A DNA stretch of 64,000 bases from Saccharospirillum impatiens DSM 12546 (GCF_000423605.1 NZ_AUIH01000004.1:1-64000); one strand, 5' to 3'; shown: positions 16,198 to 28,697, counted from the stretch's first letter. Notes: generated by a model not told the origin, from the letters alone. A program made the numbers and translations.

Positions 16198-17583
16198 CTA
16201 TTGGCTCGTCACAGCAGAACCCACCCAGTTCAAGCGCTCATGCAATGAGACCACCTCACCCACGATAATCAGAGTCGGCGCCTGGGGTGGATCATTCCTG
16301 ACCAGAGTGGGCAGCGTTGCCAGAGTGCCGACCCAAAGTCGCTGATCAGGCGTCGTGCCCTTCTGGATCAGGGCAATGGGCGTGTCTGCTGAACGCCCAT
16401 GCTGGATAAGTTTGTTGCAGATCTTTTCCAGACCCATCAGGCCCATGTAAAACACCACGGTTTGCTGCGGGCTTGCCAGTTCGCTCCAGGGCAAGTTCAG
16501 GCTTCCGTCTTTCAAATGGCCGGTTACAAAACGCACCGACTGGGCATAATCCCGATGGGTCAGCGGAATACCGGTATAGGTCGAGCACCCCGAAGCAGCC
16601 GTAATACCAGGAACTACCTGGAAAGGAATGCCCTGCTCGGCCAGTAAGTCAATTTCCTCGCCACCTCGGCCAAAGATGAAGGGGTCTCCCCCTTTGAGGC
16701 GCAGAACCTTCTTTCCTTCCAGCGCCAGATCGACCAATCGTTGATTGATGTCCTGCTGGGGGACCGAATGGTCGGAGCGCTGCTTACCGACGTAGAGTCG
16801 CTCCGCATCGCGTCGCACCAGGTCCATAATGGCGTCTGACACCAACCGGTCATAGAGCACTACATCGGCTTGCTGCATCAGTCGCAGCGCCTTAAAGGTC
16901 AGCAAATCCGGATCACCGGGGCCGGCTCCTACCAGATAAACTTCACCGTGTTGAGTGTCACCGGGTGCATCGATCATCGCTTTGAGTTGGTGCTCTGCCT
17001 GCTCCAGCCGTCCGGCGTAGACATGCTCGGCCACGGTACCGCCCAGTACTTTTTCCCAGAAGTAGCGCCGGTCGTCCAGGCGGGTGAAGCGTTTTTTAAC
17101 CGCGGTGCGAAAGCGAGAAGCCAGTTGCGCCAGGTGGCCATAACTCGCCGGGATCGTGCTTTCCAGTTTGGCTCGAACTGATCTTGCCAAAACCGGGGCC
17201 TGGCCACTGGAGGTAATCGCAATAATCAATGGATCCCGGTCGACCAGAGAGGGAAAAATGACATCGCATAGATCGGGGGAATCCACCACATTAACCAACA
17301 CCCCCCGAGCCCGTGACTGCGCAGAGACTTCCCGGTTCACCGATTCGATGTCAGTAGCACTGACCACCAGTGCTTTGCCATCAATATCGGCGGGGTCAAA
17401 TGTTCGCCATTCACAGTCACAATTGGGGTTATCGGCTATAACCGGCAGAATGGAGGGAGCCACGACCTGAATCCGACATCCTGAACGCTGCAACAGGTGG
17501 ATTTTGCGCGCCGCAATGTCCCCGCCGCCAACCACCAGGATGGTCTTATCGGATAACTTATGGAACAACGGAAAATATTGCAT
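16198..17583 (-). CDS. cysG: Siroheme synthase (trifunctional CysG)
   Basis: The protein has 461 residues. The N-terminal part is the precorrin-2 dehydrogenase/sirohydrochlorin ferrochelatase, with the NAD motif [11 protein letters not shown] near residues 17-27. The C-terminal part is the SAM-dependent uroporphyrinogen III methyltransferase, starting near 216 with [15 protein letters not shown] and including [15 protein letters not shown]. Together they make siroheme for sulfite and nitrite reductases. The ATG at 17583 has a GGAG tract; a GTG two codons earlier would be too close to it. A hairpin (17605-17629) lies 22 bases upstream. It follows serS on the same strand after a 362-base gap. 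Confidence 0.96.
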   Translation of the reverse strand: MQYFPLFHKLSDKTILVVGGGDIAARKIHLLQRSGCRIQVVAPSILPVIADNPNCDCEWRTFDPADIDGKALVVSATDIESVNREVSAQSRARGVLVNVVDSPDLCDVIFPSLVDRDPLIIAITSSGQAPVLARSVRAKLESTIPASYGHLAQLASRFRTAVKKRFTRLDDRRYFWEKVLGGTVAEHVYAGRLEQAEHQLKAMIDAPGDTQHGEVYLVGAGPGDPDLLTFKALRLMQQADVVLYDRLVSDAIMDLVRRDAERLYVGKQRSDHSVPQQDINQRLVDLALEGKKVLRLKGGDPFIFGRGGEEIDLLAEQGIPFQVVPGITAASGCSTYTGIPLTHRDYAQSVRFVTGHLKDGSLNLPWSELASPQQTVVFYMGLMGLEKICNKLIQHGRSADTPIALIQKGTTPDQRLWVGTLATLPTLVRNDPPQAPTLIIVGEVVSLHERLNWVGSAVTSQ

Positions 17584-17604
17584 GACCACTCCCTATTCTA
17601 TGGA

Positions 17605-17629
17605 CCCGGCACTGGGGTCTGATGCCGGG
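17605..17629. repeat. Hairpin just upstream of cysG
   Basis: The arms cccggca and tgccggg (7 bp) enclose 11 bases. It lies 22 bases before the cysG start codon and would fold in the cysG leader RNA. No known riboswitch is recognised. Confidence 0.4.
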
Positions 17630-17746
17630 CCCGACACAGGCGGGCACAGGCCATTCAATGCCGGTGTTAGACCCGCCGTTGGGTCAGTCAATTGTTACCG
17701 GGTTGGTAATGCCCGGATTTAAAGACTTTCAAAGGTAATGCGGCGC

Positions 17747-17905
17747 CACCAAACACAGTGCTGGCTGCCGGGTTGACCTCCACGGGGCAGTCCGCAGCAG
17801 GGATGCTGCGGTCTAGGCCCCCTAGGTTGGGTTGAGTGGGCGGCATCCCGCACGACTCCGGAGAGGTCAACCCGGCAGCGGGCACGGCTGATTGGCACCA
17901 AAGAC
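17747..17905. repeat. Foldback element between serS and cysG
   Basis: Two perfectly complementary 17-base arms, gctgccgggttgacctc at 17764-17780 and its complement at 17863-17879, enclose 82 bases. Inside is a perfect 8-bp hairpin at 17792-17811 (ccgcagca-ggga-tgctgcgg). The unit is flanked by near-identical direct repeats, caccaaacac at 17747-17756 and caccaaagac at 17896-17905. This could be a MITE-like remnant or a structured RNA. No gene lies in the 362-base gap 17584-17945. Confidence 0.6.
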
Positions 17906-17945
17906 CAGGCAACCTGCCCTTTTGACGTGGCTATGTATCAGCCGT

Positions 17946-19292
<1,347 letters not shown>

Positions 19293-19325
19293 TTACGGCT
19301 TTAAGCCCTCCTGCCTGGCGGGCCG

Positions 19326-19718
19326 TTAGAATACCAGTTTACCTACACCAAAGCCCAGCGCTGCTGCGGCAAGGCAGGTGAGTACACTGCCCAGGGTATA
19401 TCCCAGAGCCATCCCGTAGTGCTGTTGCTGCAACAGCACCAGATTTTCCAGCGCAAAACTGGAGAAGGTCGTAAAAGCGCCCAGAAAACCGACAATGAGC
19501 AGTCGATGCCACAATGTGTCGGATCCGGAGAACCGCAGCATAAGGACCACGAAGATGAGCCCCATGGCAAAGCTACCAACGGCATTGACGACAAAGGTCC
19601 CGAGCGGGAAATGACTACCGTGTAGCCGATTAAAAGCGTTCACTAACCAGAACCGTCCCATGGCACCCAGACTCCCGCCCAGCGCAATGGCAAGCCAGTG
19701 GATCAAAGGGTACGACAT
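19326..19718 (-). CDS. crcB: Fluoride channel CrcB/Fluc
   Basis: This 130-residue inner-membrane protein has four hydrophobic segments, typical for Fluc channels, which assemble as dual-topology dimers and export fluoride. GTFVVNAVGSFAMG carries the conserved Asn of the pore. GFLGAFTTFSSFALE carries the TTFS polar track and the central sodium-site loop. It lies 42 bases after rarA and 90 bases before serS. No fluoride riboswitch is seen next to it, so it is probably expressed with the operon. Confidence 0.94.
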   Translation of the reverse strand: MSYPLIHWLAIALGGSLGAMGRFWLVNAFNRLHGSHFPLGTFVVNAVGSFAMGLIFVVLMLRFSGSDTLWHRLLIVGFLGAFTTFSSFALENLVLLQQQHYGMALGYTLGSVLTCLAAAALGFGVGKLVF

Positions 19719-19760
19719 GAGCTCACTCTCTCTGCTGATGTAACCGGATTGTAAGACGCT

Positions 19761-21074
19761 TTATGGCTGATGGCGCTCATCGAGTTCACGCAAAAAAGCC
19801 AGTTTGTCAGCGATTTTTTTCTCCAAGCCCCGATCGACAGGCTGATAAAAACGATGCCCCGCCAGCGGTTCGGGCAGGTAGTGCTCTCCCGCCGCATACC
19901 CATGGGGCTCGTCGTGGGCATACCGGTATTCATGACCGTACCCCAGTTCTTTCATCAGGGCGGTTGGCGCGTTGCGCAAATGGACTGGCACTTCCAGACT
20001 CTGATCAGACTGGACTCGCGCCATGACTTCATTAAACGCTTTGTAGACTGCATTGCTCTTGGGAGCGCAAGCCAGGTAAACCACGGCTTGAGCCAGACTC
20101 AACTCCCCTTCCGGGCTGCCCAGCCGTTCCTGAACCTGCCAGGCGTCCATCGCCAGTGTCAGAGCGCGGGGGTCTGCATTGCCAATGTCTTCACTGGCCA
20201 TACGCACCAGTCGACGGGCAATGTACAGTGGGTCACAGCCTCCGTCGAGCATACGGCACAACCAATAGAGAGCGCCGTCTGGCGATGAGCCGCGAACACT
20301 CTTGTGCATGGCCGATATCTGGTCGTAAAACGCGTCGCCGCCCTTATCAAATCGCCGGGTCTGACCCTGGGTTAGCTGTGATAAGCGTTCCAGAGTGAGC
20401 CCTTCAGGGTCATCTGCATACAGATCTGCTGACAATTCGAGCAGATTGTAGAAACGGCGGGCATCGCCATCGGCCAGTGCGAACAGGCGCTGCTGCACAT
20501 CGGTTTCAATCATCAGCCGGGAGACGGATGCGTCTTGTTGTCTGGCCTGGTCGAGTAAGGCGGCCATGTCACTGATCGAGACGGGTTTCAGTGGGTAGAC
20601 GCGAGCGCGTGAGAGCAAGGCGGCATTAAGTTCAAAACTGGGGTTCTCGGTCGTTGCCCCCACAAATATAAAGGTGCCGTCTTCAACATAGGGCAGAAAC
20701 GCGTCCTGCTGTGCCTTGTTAAAACGATGCACTTCATCAACAAACAGCAGTGTACGCCGACCTTCTGCTTTTGCCTGTAGCGCGCGCTCTGCTGCAGCTT
20801 TTATGTCTTTTACACCGGACTGAACCGCCGACAGAGCCTCAAAGCGTGATGCCGTAGAGTGCGCCAGCAGCCTTGCCAGCGTCGTTTTACCAACACCGGG
20901 AGGCCCCCAGAAGATCATCGAATGCAGCTGGTCGTGCTCGATGGCAAGACGCAAGGGTTGAGCCGGGCCCAAAATATGAGGCTGGCCAATGTAGCCGGCC
21001 AGCGTGGTAGGCCTCATCCGTTCGGCAAGGGGGGCAAAGGGATTGGTGTCGGTTGAACTGAACAGGTCGGCCAT
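19761..21074 (-). CDS. rarA: Replication-associated recombination protein A (AAA+ ATPase)
   Basis: This 437-residue clamp-loader-like AAA+ ATPase acts at stalled replication forks. Walker A is WGPPGVGKTTLARLL (about 57-66), Walker B is LLFVDEVHRFN, and sensor 1 is GATTENPSF. The C-terminal part holds the tetramerisation region with SPDGALYWLCRMLDGGCDP. Only five bases separate it from the upstream lolA stop, so the two are one transcript. Length matches E. coli RarA (447). Confidence 0.96.
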   Translation of the reverse strand: MADLFSSTDTNPFAPLAERMRPTTLAGYIGQPHILGPAQPLRLAIEHDQLHSMIFWGPPGVGKTTLARLLAHSTASRFEALSAVQSGVKDIKAAAERALQAKAEGRRTLLFVDEVHRFNKAQQDAFLPYVEDGTFIFVGATTENPSFELNAALLSRARVYPLKPVSISDMAALLDQARQQDASVSRLMIETDVQQRLFALADGDARRFYNLLELSADLYADDPEGLTLERLSQLTQGQTRRFDKGGDAFYDQISAMHKSVRGSSPDGALYWLCRMLDGGCDPLYIARRLVRMASEDIGNADPRALTLAMDAWQVQERLGSPEGELSLAQAVVYLACAPKSNAVYKAFNEVMARVQSDQSLEVPVHLRNAPTALMKELGYGHEYRYAHDEPHGYAAGEHYLPEPLAGHRFYQPVDRGLEKKIADKLAFLRELDERHQP

Positions 21075-21079
21075 AGACG

Positions 21080-21718
21080 TTACATCTGTTCGAAGACGTC
21101 AGTGCCCTCGGGCGGGGTAAATTCAAAATCGGCCGGGTCAAAGGTCAGGTTCGTTTCAACGTTGCTGAAGGTAATGCGGGTGTCTTGCCCCAGATTGTCA
21201 CGAAGCCGAAGCTCGCTGATGCGTCCGTCTTCAAACAGCAGAGTCATGTCTTCGAACACGGCGTCTTCACTGGTGGGATACAAGCGATAGGCTGTCAGGC
21301 TATCGTTGGCAGCTTCTGTGACGTCGTACGAGGTTCTGAGCGTGGACTCGGGCTGACTTAGAATCATCGCCGGGGATTCCTGCAATTGACTGGTCACGGG
21401 CTGATAAGTCGCTTGCAACAAATCCGGATCATGAACCCAGAGGGTCTCGCCATCGGAAATGACCGACTGTTCATAGGGCGCAGAGACCTCCCAGACAAAT
21501 TTCAGAGGACGGGCAATCTTCATGATGCCCTCTGCCTGGTCGCCTCGCAGCTCTCCATCGGCATAGGTTTCCTGACGAAACGTAGCCTGCAGGGTTTCAG
21601 TCGACTCCAACAGGTCGATCAATCGCTGGCGGGCAGCTTCATCGGCATTAACTTGGGGTGCAAGGGCCACCCAGCTTAGCAGTAACGCCACACCGGACCG
21701 GGCAAAAACGTTTAACAT
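21080..21718 (-). CDS. lolA: Outer-membrane lipoprotein carrier protein LolA
   Basis: This 212-residue periplasmic chaperone ferries lipoproteins from LolCDE to LolB. The signal peptide runs to about residue 25, with a hydrophobic core VALLLSWVALAP and a cleavage site after VNA. ETLQATFRQETYADGELRGDQAEG and KIARPLKFVWEVSAPYEQ are family segments; the Arg in LQATFRQ corresponds to the conserved Arg that controls the lid. Length is normal. It lies 51 bases after ftsK and 5 bases before rarA, the standard arrangement. Confidence 0.96.
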   Translation of the reverse strand: MLNVFARSGVALLLSWVALAPQVNADEAARQRLIDLLESTETLQATFRQETYADGELRGDQAEGIMKIARPLKFVWEVSAPYEQSVISDGETLWVHDPDLLQATYQPVTSQLQESPAMILSQPESTLRTSYDVTEAANDSLTAYRLYPTSEDAVFEDMTLLFEDGRISELRLRDNLGQDTRITFSNVETNLTFDPADFEFTPPEGTDVFEQM

Positions 21719-21769
21719 GAATCGCTCTCCTGAGCTTCTGGCTAGTTAGGGCAGTTAGGAATGCGCCAC

Positions 21770-24112
21770 TTACCCCGCCGGGGGTGGTGGCGCCAACACT
21801 TCGCGGCTGCCATTGTGGCCAGCCGAACTGACAATGCCGGCGGCCTCCATCGTATCAACCAGCCGCGCCGCCCGGTTGTAGCCAATGCGCAATTTACGCT
21901 GTACTGAAGAAATTGACGCTTTGCGGCTTTGGGTTACAAAGGCGACAGCCTCGTCAAACAGCGGGTCACTTTCGGAAGTATCATCGCCATCATCCAGTGA
22001 TGGAACACCGGGCAAGTCAGCGTCGCCGCCGGCCAGAATTTCTTCAATGTAATCGGGCTGGCCGCGCTTCTTCCATTCTGCTACCACCCGGTGAACTTCG
22101 TCGTCGTCAACAAAGGCACCATGCACCCGAACGGGTAAGCCGGTACCCGGAGGCAAATAGAGCATATCGCCGTGACCGAGCAACTGCTCTGCGCCACCCT
22201 GGTCCAAAATGGTTCGAGAGTCGATCTTGGATGAAACCTGGAACGCTATGCGGGTTGGTATGTTGGCCTTGATCAGGCCGGTAATAACATCCACAGAGGG
22301 CCGTTGCGTAGCCAGGATCAGGTGAATGCCTGCCGCCCTGGCTTTCTGCGCCAGCCGCGCAATCAGTTCTTCCACTTTTTTACCGACGATCATCATCATG
22401 TCGGCAAATTCATCAACGACAACTACGATAAACGGCAGGGGTTCCAGTTCAGGTCTCGGCGCGTGCGGATCCAGAGTATCAAAGGGCTCATAGAGCGGAT
22501 CCAGCAAAGGCTCTCCCTCGCGCCGAGCGTCTTCAACCTTTTTATTGAACCCGGCGATGTTTCGCACCCCAACCTTCGACATCAGTTTGTAGCGACGTTC
22601 CATCTCCGCCACACACCAGCGCAGGCCATTGGCCGCGTCTTTCATATCGGTAATCACTGGTGTCAGCAGATGTGGAATGCCCTCGTAGACTGACAGCTCA
22701 AGCATTTTGGGGTCGACAAGAATCAACCGGACTTCTTCCGGTGTGGCCTTGAACAGCAGGCTACACAGCATTGAGTTCACGCCAACCGACTTACCGGAAC
22801 CGGTAGTACCGGCGACCAGCAAATGCGGCATCTTGCCCAGATCAGCAACCACCGGAGCTCCGCCGATATCGTGACCCAGAGCCAGCGTCAGGGCTGATTT
22901 GGCTTTGTCATAGGCACTGGACTGAAGCACGTCACTGAGCCGGACAATATCCCGCTGTTCGTTTGGAATCTCGATACCCACCGTGGTCTTGCCCGGGATG
23001 ATTTCCACAACCCGGACACTGACCAGCGCCATCGACCGGGCCAGGTCCTTCGCCAGGTTCGATATTTTCGATACTTTGATACCCGCCGCTGGCTGAATTT
23101 CAAAGCGGGTAATGACCGGCCCTGGAGCCACCTCGGTCACCTCGGCATCGACATTAAAGTCTTTGAGCTTGATTTCGAGCATGCGCGACATGGCCTCGAG
23201 GGCTTCCTGGCTATACCCATTGTTGGTGTCGTGCTCTCCGGATGTCAGCAAACTCAGGGCTGGTAGTGGCGTGTTCGAGTCTCCACCGGTGAATAGAGGT
23301 TGCTGCTTCTCTTTTTGGACCCGCTCGCTGGGCTCGGGCGCTTTGGGCTGCAATGGCTTGATCTGGGGCGGTTTGCGCTTCGACTGTTTCTCGATCTGAA
23401 TATCCAGATTGGCTTTGCGCGTTTCGACAACCTGTCTGACCTGGGCTTTCTCAGCCTGGCGTCGACGTCTCGATTGCATCCGTTCGCGCAGTGAGGTGAT
23501 GCCCGATAACAATAGCAGCCCAATTCGCTCCATCAATCGCAACCAGGAGACGTTCATGGCCAGGGTCAGAGAAATGAACCAGAGCACGACGAGTAACAGG
23601 GTGGTGCCGGTCATGCCCAGAATTGGGAAAATCCAATCGGACAAGCCTATACCTAGCCAGCCGCCTGCGCTTGCTTCTGTATTAGAGGCGATGTGAACGG
23701 TGGCGAGAGTGCAGCTAACAGTAACAAAGAGGGCCCACCCAAGGGTCCGGATAACAATTAGCAATGGATTCCACGCTAACCCTGCTCTTCTATCCCGAAA
23801 AGTAGACCATGCTCGATACAAAAATATTGCTGGCAACCCATACGCAAGGCCGCCAACAAGCGTAAAAAGGAGTGACGACAATTTTGCGCCTGCAGAACCA
23901 GCTAGGTTACGAATACCGTCACCTGAACCAGAAAAATTAAAACCAGGGTCAGAAGGGTGATGAGTCGCCAAAGCAATTAAAAAATAGACGCCCACAGCCA
24001 ATGAGAGCAGCAAGCTGCCTTCGTGCAACAAGCGCTGCTTTACATCCAGAACTCTGTGGTCGTCACGCGCTCTGGACAGTTCCTTGCGTGGCGAAGCGTT
24101 CTTTTGCGTCAA
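21770..24112 (-). CDS. ftsK: DNA translocase FtsK
   Basis: This 780-residue septal DNA pump moves chromosome ends and activates XerCD at dif. Four hydrophobic segments lie in the first 200 residues. A short basic linker (about 210-280) follows, much shorter than in E. coli. The motor has Walker [13 protein letters not shown] near 433 and Walker [15 protein letters not shown]. The C-terminal gamma winged helix that reads KOPS sites lies about 710-775. The first possible start after an upstream stop is TTG at 24112, with an AGG tract 10 bases upstream; there is no ATG before the first membrane segment. Confidence 0.95.
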   Translation of the reverse strand: MTQKNASPRKELSRARDDHRVLDVKQRLLHEGSLLLSLAVGVYFLIALATHHPSDPGFNFSGSGDGIRNLAGSAGAKLSSLLFTLVGGLAYGLPAIFLYRAWSTFRDRRAGLAWNPLLIVIRTLGWALFVTVSCTLATVHIASNTEASAGGWLGIGLSDWIFPILGMTGTTLLLVVLWFISLTLAMNVSWLRLMERIGLLLLSGITSLRERMQSRRRRQAEKAQVRQVVETRKANLDIQIEKQSKRKPPQIKPLQPKAPEPSERVQKEKQQPLFTGGDSNTPLPALSLLTSGEHDTNNGYSQEALEAMSRMLEIKLKDFNVDAEVTEVAPGPVITRFEIQPAAGIKVSKISNLAKDLARSMALVSVRVVEIIPGKTTVGIEIPNEQRDIVRLSDVLQSSAYDKAKSALTLALGHDIGGAPVVADLGKMPHLLVAGTTGSGKSVGVNSMLCSLLFKATPEEVRLILVDPKMLELSVYEGIPHLLTPVITDMKDAANGLRWCVAEMERRYKLMSKVGVRNIAGFNKKVEDARREGEPLLDPLYEPFDTLDPHAPRPELEPLPFIVVVVDEFADMMMIVGKKVEELIARLAQKARAAGIHLILATQRPSVDVITGLIKANIPTRIAFQVSSKIDSRTILDQGGAEQLLGHGDMLYLPPGTGLPVRVHGAFVDDDEVHRVVAEWKKRGQPDYIEEILAGGDADLPGVPSLDDGDDTSESDPLFDEAVAFVTQSRKASISSVQRKLRIGYNRAARLVDTMEAAGIVSSAGHNGSREVLAPPPPAG

Positions 24113-24360
24113 ATCGAAGTTACCTGTTTGTTGTGTCTGTCATACCGTTGTGTCAGTCATTTGGGGCTTTACCATCCCTGCCCCGCCGAGCTATTAGTAG
24201 GGTCGCATTCTAGCCGAAGTGACCCGGCCACAGTAAGTGCTCCCCGGTCAGCCGCAAAAAGCGGCGTACCTTCGAATCTGTCCAAGCGTGGCAGTCCGGG
24301 TCAAAGATCACTAAGATACCACAGTATGAAGCCCAACTTATTGATACACCGAGCATTTTT

Positions 24361-25125
24361 ATGCCACAACTAAGCTGGCTGGACGCTGAACAGGACGTTT
24401 GCTTTCCACCCACCGATCAGGGCCTGGTCAATCCACCGGGGCTATTGGCAGCGGGAGGCTCCCTGACGCCTGACTGGCTTTTGACCGCCTATGAGCGGGG
24501 TATTTTCCCCTGGTACAGTGAAGGGGAGCCCATCTTGTGGTGGTCCCCGGAGCCGCGCATGGTGCTGATACCGGGCGACATGCATGTGTCGCGCAGCCTG
24601 CGCAAGGCATTCCGTCATGAACCGGTCCGGATAACCCTTAATACAGCGTTTGCCGAAGTCATTGCGGCCTGCCAGGCGCCCAGGGCAAAACAGCCCGGTA
24701 CCTGGATCAGCTCAGAGATGCGCGAAGCCTATACTGAGCTGCATCAACTTGGGTGGGCTCATTCTATCGAAGTGTGGCGTAAAAACGTCTTGGTTGGCGG
24801 TCTGTACGGCATCGGCATCGAAGGCGTGTTTTATGGTGAAAGCATGTTCTCGCGCCACACCAATGGCTCGAAGTTCGCCCTGCTGGCCCTGCAGGAAGCA
24901 GCACTGATGCAATCACTCAGGCTTATTGACTGCCAGGTCTATAATGACCACCTGGCCAGCCTGGGCGCCCGGGAGGTAGAACGCCCCTGGTTCGAACAAC
25001 AATTGCCCAGACAGCGCCGCAAGCTGTCGCTCCCCGAGGCGTCAGCACTGAACCAGGCACTGGTCAGGCGACTCCAGACCAGTGTCCCCAAAACCAATAC
25101 GACCACGATTCCGGGAACCCGCTGA
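24361..25125 (+). CDS. aat: Leucyl/phenylalanyl-tRNA--protein transferase
   Basis: The enzyme has 254 residues. It adds Leu or Phe from tRNA to proteins with N-terminal Lys or Arg, making them ClpS/ClpA substrates. FPPTDQGLVNPPGLLAAGG, AYERGIFPWYSEGEPILWWSPEPR and GLYGIGIEGVFYGESMFSR are family hallmarks. The ATG has no clear Shine-Dalgarno sequence. The stop shares a base with the bpt start (TGATG), so the two are coupled. It is divergent from ftsK; pseudomonads usually have trxB between these, and it is not present here. Confidence 0.96.
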   Translation: MPQLSWLDAEQDVCFPPTDQGLVNPPGLLAAGGSLTPDWLLTAYERGIFPWYSEGEPILWWSPEPRMVLIPGDMHVSRSLRKAFRHEPVRITLNTAFAEVIAACQAPRAKQPGTWISSEMREAYTELHQLGWAHSIEVWRKNVLVGGLYGIGIEGVFYGESMFSRHTNGSKFALLALQEAALMQSLRLIDCQVYNDHLASLGAREVERPWFEQQLPRQRRKLSLPEASALNQALVRRLQTSVPKTNTTTIPGTR

Positions 25126-25877
25126 TGAAACCTGAATCAGAGCAACAGGAAGACAGCATCAAACTTTACCGGACCGGCGAGCACAACTGCAGCTATCTGG
25201 ACGGGCAGCAGGCGCGTACCCTGTTTCTGGACCCGGACCTGCGCTTTTCCCTGCCCCTGTATGAACAAATGATGCATCTTGGCTTTCGCCGCAGCGGTCA
25301 TCATTTGTACCGGCCCGATTGCGAAGCCTGCGGTGCCTGCATGCCATCGCGCGTACGCGTCACCCAGTTTCACTGGCGGCGGCGCTTCCGGCGCATACTG
25401 AATCGGAACCAGGACCTGAGCGTGCGTCGCCTGCCCTGCCAGTATACCGCCGAACATTATCGTCTGTATGAAGCCTACATCAGTCACCGCCATTACCAGG
25501 GTGATATGTATCCGCCCTCTGAAGAGAGTTATCGCGAATTTCTGGTCAGCCGGCCCGACCTGGCCTTTATTCTGGAGTTCAGACAAGAAGACCGGGTGGT
25601 CGCCGTTGCCTTTACCGATCGCATGGAAACCGGGCTGTCGGCGACGTACACCTTTTTCGACCCGGACCAAAGCCAGCGCGGGCTGGGGGTGTTCAGCATC
25701 CTGACTCAGATTCAGCTCTGCGCGACCCTGGGCTTGCCATTTCTGTACCTTGGTTATTGGGTTCCCGGCTCAGCGCAAATGACCTATAAAGCGGATTATC
25801 GTCCACTGGAGGTGCTGATCAACCGACACTGGCGACTGCTGGATGATCAACTGATTGAGGCGGTTGGCATCGAGTGA
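25125..25877 (+). CDS. bpt: Aspartate/glutamate leucyltransferase (arginyltransferase family, Bpt)
   Basis: The enzyme has 250 residues. It transfers Leu from tRNA to proteins with N-terminal Asp or Glu. The N-terminal Cys cluster CEACGACMPSRV and the ATE C-terminal domain (YTFFDPDQSQRGLGVFSILTQI, YLGYWVPGSAQMTYKADYRP) are clear. Although it belongs to the arginyltransferase fold, bacterial members of this branch use leucine. It is translationally coupled to aat by a one-base overlap and sits 169 bases before infA. With aat, clpA and clpS it completes a local N-degron pathway. Confidence 0.93.
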   Translation: MKPESEQQEDSIKLYRTGEHNCSYLDGQQARTLFLDPDLRFSLPLYEQMMHLGFRRSGHHLYRPDCEACGACMPSRVRVTQFHWRRRFRRILNRNQDLSVRRLPCQYTAEHYRLYEAYISHRHYQGDMYPPSEESYREFLVSRPDLAFILEFRQEDRVVAVAFTDRMETGLSATYTFFDPDQSQRGLGVFSILTQIQLCATLGLPFLYLGYWVPGSAQMTYKADYRPLEVLINRHWRLLDDQLIEAVGIE

Positions 25878-26046
25878 CATTCAATGCGCCGGTTCGCTGA
25901 TTTCAGAGCCAAATACCTGAATTTGCCCAGTTTTTTGATAATTGCCGGAAATTCAGGCAGAATGCCCGCCGGATCTCATACTTACACGAGGTTGACGGAT
26001 TGCAGTCAGCCTCAGCTGTCTTAATCAAAGGTGTGTACAAGCATAT

Positions 26047-26265
26047 ATGGCAAAAGAAGACGTTATTGAAATGGAAGGCGAGATTCTCGATACCCTTCCA
26101 AACACCATGTTCCGGGTTAAACTCGAAAATGGCCATGTCATTACCGCTCATATCTCAGGGAAAATGCGCAAAAACTACATTCGCATCCTGACGGGCGATA
26201 AGGTTAAGGTCGAGCTAACGCCTTATGACCTGACCAAGGGCCGCATCGTTTATCGTGCCCGCTAA
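26047..26265 (+). CDS. infA: Translation initiation factor IF-1
   Basis: The protein has 72 residues, the standard length, with a single OB fold. It binds the A site of the 30S subunit and helps IF-2 and IF-3 select the initiator t[41 protein letters not shown] and [12 protein letters not shown] match the family almost throughout. The ATG at 26047 is fixed by the conserved N-terminus; an AAAGG tract lies rather far upstream. A terminator follows 53 bases after the stop. Confidence 0.98.
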   Translation: MAKEDVIEMEGEILDTLPNTMFRVKLENGHVITAHISGKMRKNYIRILTGDKVKVELTPYDLTKGRIVYRAR

Positions 26266-26318
26266 CGCGTCCATGTCGGGCCTGTGACCTGAGAACGAAC
26301 CAGGCCCCGTTGAAAAAG

Positions 26319-26343
26319 AACACCCGAGTGGTGTTTTTTTTTG
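26319..26343 (+). terminator. Terminator after infA
   Basis: A 6-bp stem (aacacc / ggtgtt) with loop cgagt is followed by a run of nine or more T. Confidence 0.85.
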
Positions 26344-26376
26344 CCTGCGCATCCCCGGGTGACGGCGACATACAGC

Positions 26377-26402
26377 AAAAAGGCACCCGAAGGTGCCTTT
26401 TT
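26377..26402. terminator. Bidirectional terminator downstream of clpA
   Basis: An 11-bp stem (aaaaaggcacc / ggtgccttttt) with a 4-base loop lies 24 bases past the clpA stop on the minus strand. T-runs occur on both strands. Confidence 0.88.
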
Positions 26403-26426
26403 CAGTCGCCGAGATCACACTGATTG

Positions 26427-28697
26427 TCAGGCGGTCTCCGCTTCCTCCTCCACTTCCAGCGTCAGTTCATCGTTGCGGATATGAACGTACACGGTACCGC
26501 CACGTGACAGCGAACCAAAGAGGATCATATCGGCCAGCGGCCGCTTCACCTTCTCCTGGATCAGCCGACTCATTGGTCGAGCGCCCATGTGCTCATCGTA
26601 GCCCTTTTCAGCCAACCAGGCACGGACGTCATCGTCTACTTCCATCATAACCCGTTTGTCGTCCAGCTGAGCCTGCAGCTCGGTCAGGAACTTGTCGACA
26701 ATACTGGTCACCACGGCAATAGGCAGCGCCTTGAACTGGACAATGGCATCGAGGCGGTTACGGAACTCCGGCGTAAACTGCTTGCGGATCATTTCCATGC
26801 CATCGGTGCTGTTGTCCTGCTCCAGGAAGCCCATCGACCGGCGATTAATTTCCTGAGCGCCGGCATTACTGGTCATGATCAGGATAACGTTGCGGAAATC
26901 TGCTTTACGCCCGTTATTGTCAGTCAGGGTACCGTGGTCCATTACCTGCAACAGCAAGTTAAAGACATCAGGATGCGCCTTTTCGATCTCGTCGAGCAGC
27001 AATACGCAATGTGGGTGCTTGGCAACCCCATCAGTCAGCAGACCACCCTGATCGAACCCGACATAGCCCGGAGGGGCCCCGATCAGGCGTGACGCAGTGT
27101 GGCGCTCCATGTACTCCGACATATCGAAGCGCAGCAATTCGATTCCCAGCGAATCAGCCAGCTGTTTTGATACTTCCGTCTTACCGACGCCGGTAGGCCC
27201 GGCAAAGAGGAAAGAACCGATCGGCTTATCGACCGATTTCAGGCCGGCGCGGGCCAGCTTGATGGCCGATGCCAGTTGCTCGATCGCCTGCTCCTGACCA
27301 AACACCGTCATCTTCAGGTTGCGCTCCAGATGCTCAAGCACTTCCTTGTCATTCCGGCTAACACTTTTCTCCGGAATACGGGCGATGGAGGCGATAACTT
27401 TCTCTACGTCACTGACGTTGATCGACTTTTTACGTTTGCTGGCGGGCAACAGCCGTTGTGCAGCGCCTGCTTCATCAATCACGTCAATGGCTTTGTCGGG
27501 CAGGTGACGATCGGTAATGTACCTCGCCGACAGCTCTGCAGCCGCTTTCAGTGCCTTATCTGTGTATTTGAGGTGATGATGCTCCTCAAACCGCGACTTA
27601 AGCCCTTTCAGAATACGGTAGGTCTCATCGACTGAGGGCTCATTAACGTCGATTTTCTGGAATCTGCGAGTCAGAGCACTGTCTTTCTCGAAAATTCCGC
27701 GAAATTCCTGAAACGTTGTTGACCCCATGCACCGCAATTCACCGGAGCTCAGCATTGGCTTGAGTAAATTCGAGGCATCCATGACACCGCCAGAAGCCGC
27801 TCCAGCCCCGATGATGGTGTGGATCTCATCGATAAACAGAATCGACTTCTCTTTTTTCTTCAACTCAGCCAGAAGCGTTTTCAGCCGCTTCTCGAAATCG
27901 CCCCGGTACTTGGTGCCGGCAAGTAAAGCGCCCAAATCCAGGGAAAACACCTGAGCGCCTTCCATAATTTCAGGAACGTCGTTATCGATGATGCGCTTGG
28001 CCAAACCTTCGGCAATGGCGGTTTTGCCCACACCGGTTTCACCCACCAACAAAGGGTTGTTCTTACGCCGACGCGACAGGATCTGAATGACCCGCTCAAC
28101 TTCATGTTCGCGACCAACCAGCGGGTCTATCTGGCCCTTGCGAGCAAGTTCATTCAGATTAGAGGCAAAACTCTCCAGTGCACTGCCCTGAACGCCTTCA
28201 CCGCCACCCTCTTCCTGCTGATCTGCGTTGAACTCTTCGTTTGGCTGGGCATTCTCGCTTTGTACCTTGGAAATGCCATGAGCAATGAAGTTAACCACGT
28301 CGATTCGCGAGATACTTTGTTGCTTAAGGAAAAACACCGCCTGGCTTTCCTGTTCGGAAAAGATGGCCACCAACACGTTGGCGCCGGTGACTTCTTTCTT
28401 GCCAGACGACTGAACGTGGAAAACTGCACGCTGCAGCACTCGCTGGAACCCCAGCGTAGGCTGCGTCTCCCGGTCCTCGTCATCGGATGGAATCAGTGGC
28501 GTCGTGGAGTCAATGAATTCCGTCAGGTCGCGGCGCAACTGCGGAATATCGGCAGCGCAGGCAGTCAGCACCTCGGCTGCGGCGTGATTGTCCAGCAACG
28601 CCAGCAACAGGTGTTCAACGGTCATGAACTCATGCCGCTTACCTCGCGCATCTTTGAACGCATTATTCAGCGTCAATTCGAGATCTTTACTTAGCAT
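26427..28697 (-). CDS. clpA: ATP-dependent Clp protease ATP-binding subunit ClpA
   Basis: This 756-residue AAA+ unfoldase feeds substrates into ClpP. The N-domain (about 1-145) binds ClpS. The two AAA+ modules have Walker A motifs [15 protein letters not shown] near 217 and [15 protein letters not shown] near 497. The IGL-type ClpP-docking loop is expected near 615; I did not resolve it with certainty. It lies 21 bases after clpS, so the two are probably one transcript. clpP is not in this window. Confidence 0.97.
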   Translation of the reverse strand: MLSKDLELTLNNAFKDARGKRHEFMTVEHLLLALLDNHAAAEVLTACAADIPQLRRDLTEFIDSTTPLIPSDDEDRETQPTLGFQRVLQRAVFHVQSSGKKEVTGANVLVAIFSEQESQAVFFLKQQSISRIDVVNFIAHGISKVQSENAQPNEEFNADQQEEGGGEGVQGSALESFASNLNELARKGQIDPLVGREHEVERVIQILSRRRKNNPLLVGETGVGKTAIAEGLAKRIIDNDVPEIMEGAQVFSLDLGALLAGTKYRGDFEKRLKTLLAELKKKEKSILFIDEIHTIIGAGAASGGVMDASNLLKPMLSSGELRCMGSTTFQEFRGIFEKDSALTRRFQKIDVNEPSVDETYRILKGLKSRFEEHHHLKYTDKALKAAAELSARYITDRHLPDKAIDVIDEAGAAQRLLPASKRKKSINVSDVEKVIASIARIPEKSVSRNDKEVLEHLERNLKMTVFGQEQAIEQLASAIKLARAGLKSVDKPIGSFLFAGPTGVGKTEVSKQLADSLGIELLRFDMSEYMERHTASRLIGAPPGYVGFDQGGLLTDGVAKHPHCVLLLDEIEKAHPDVFNLLLQVMDHGTLTDNNGRKADFRNVILIMTSNAGAQEINRRSMGFLEQDNSTDGMEMIRKQFTPEFRNRLDAIVQFKALPIAVVTSIVDKFLTELQAQLDDKRVMMEVDDDVRAWLAEKGYDEHMGARPMSRLIQEKVKRPLADMILFGSLSRGGTVYVHIRNDELTLEVEEEAETA

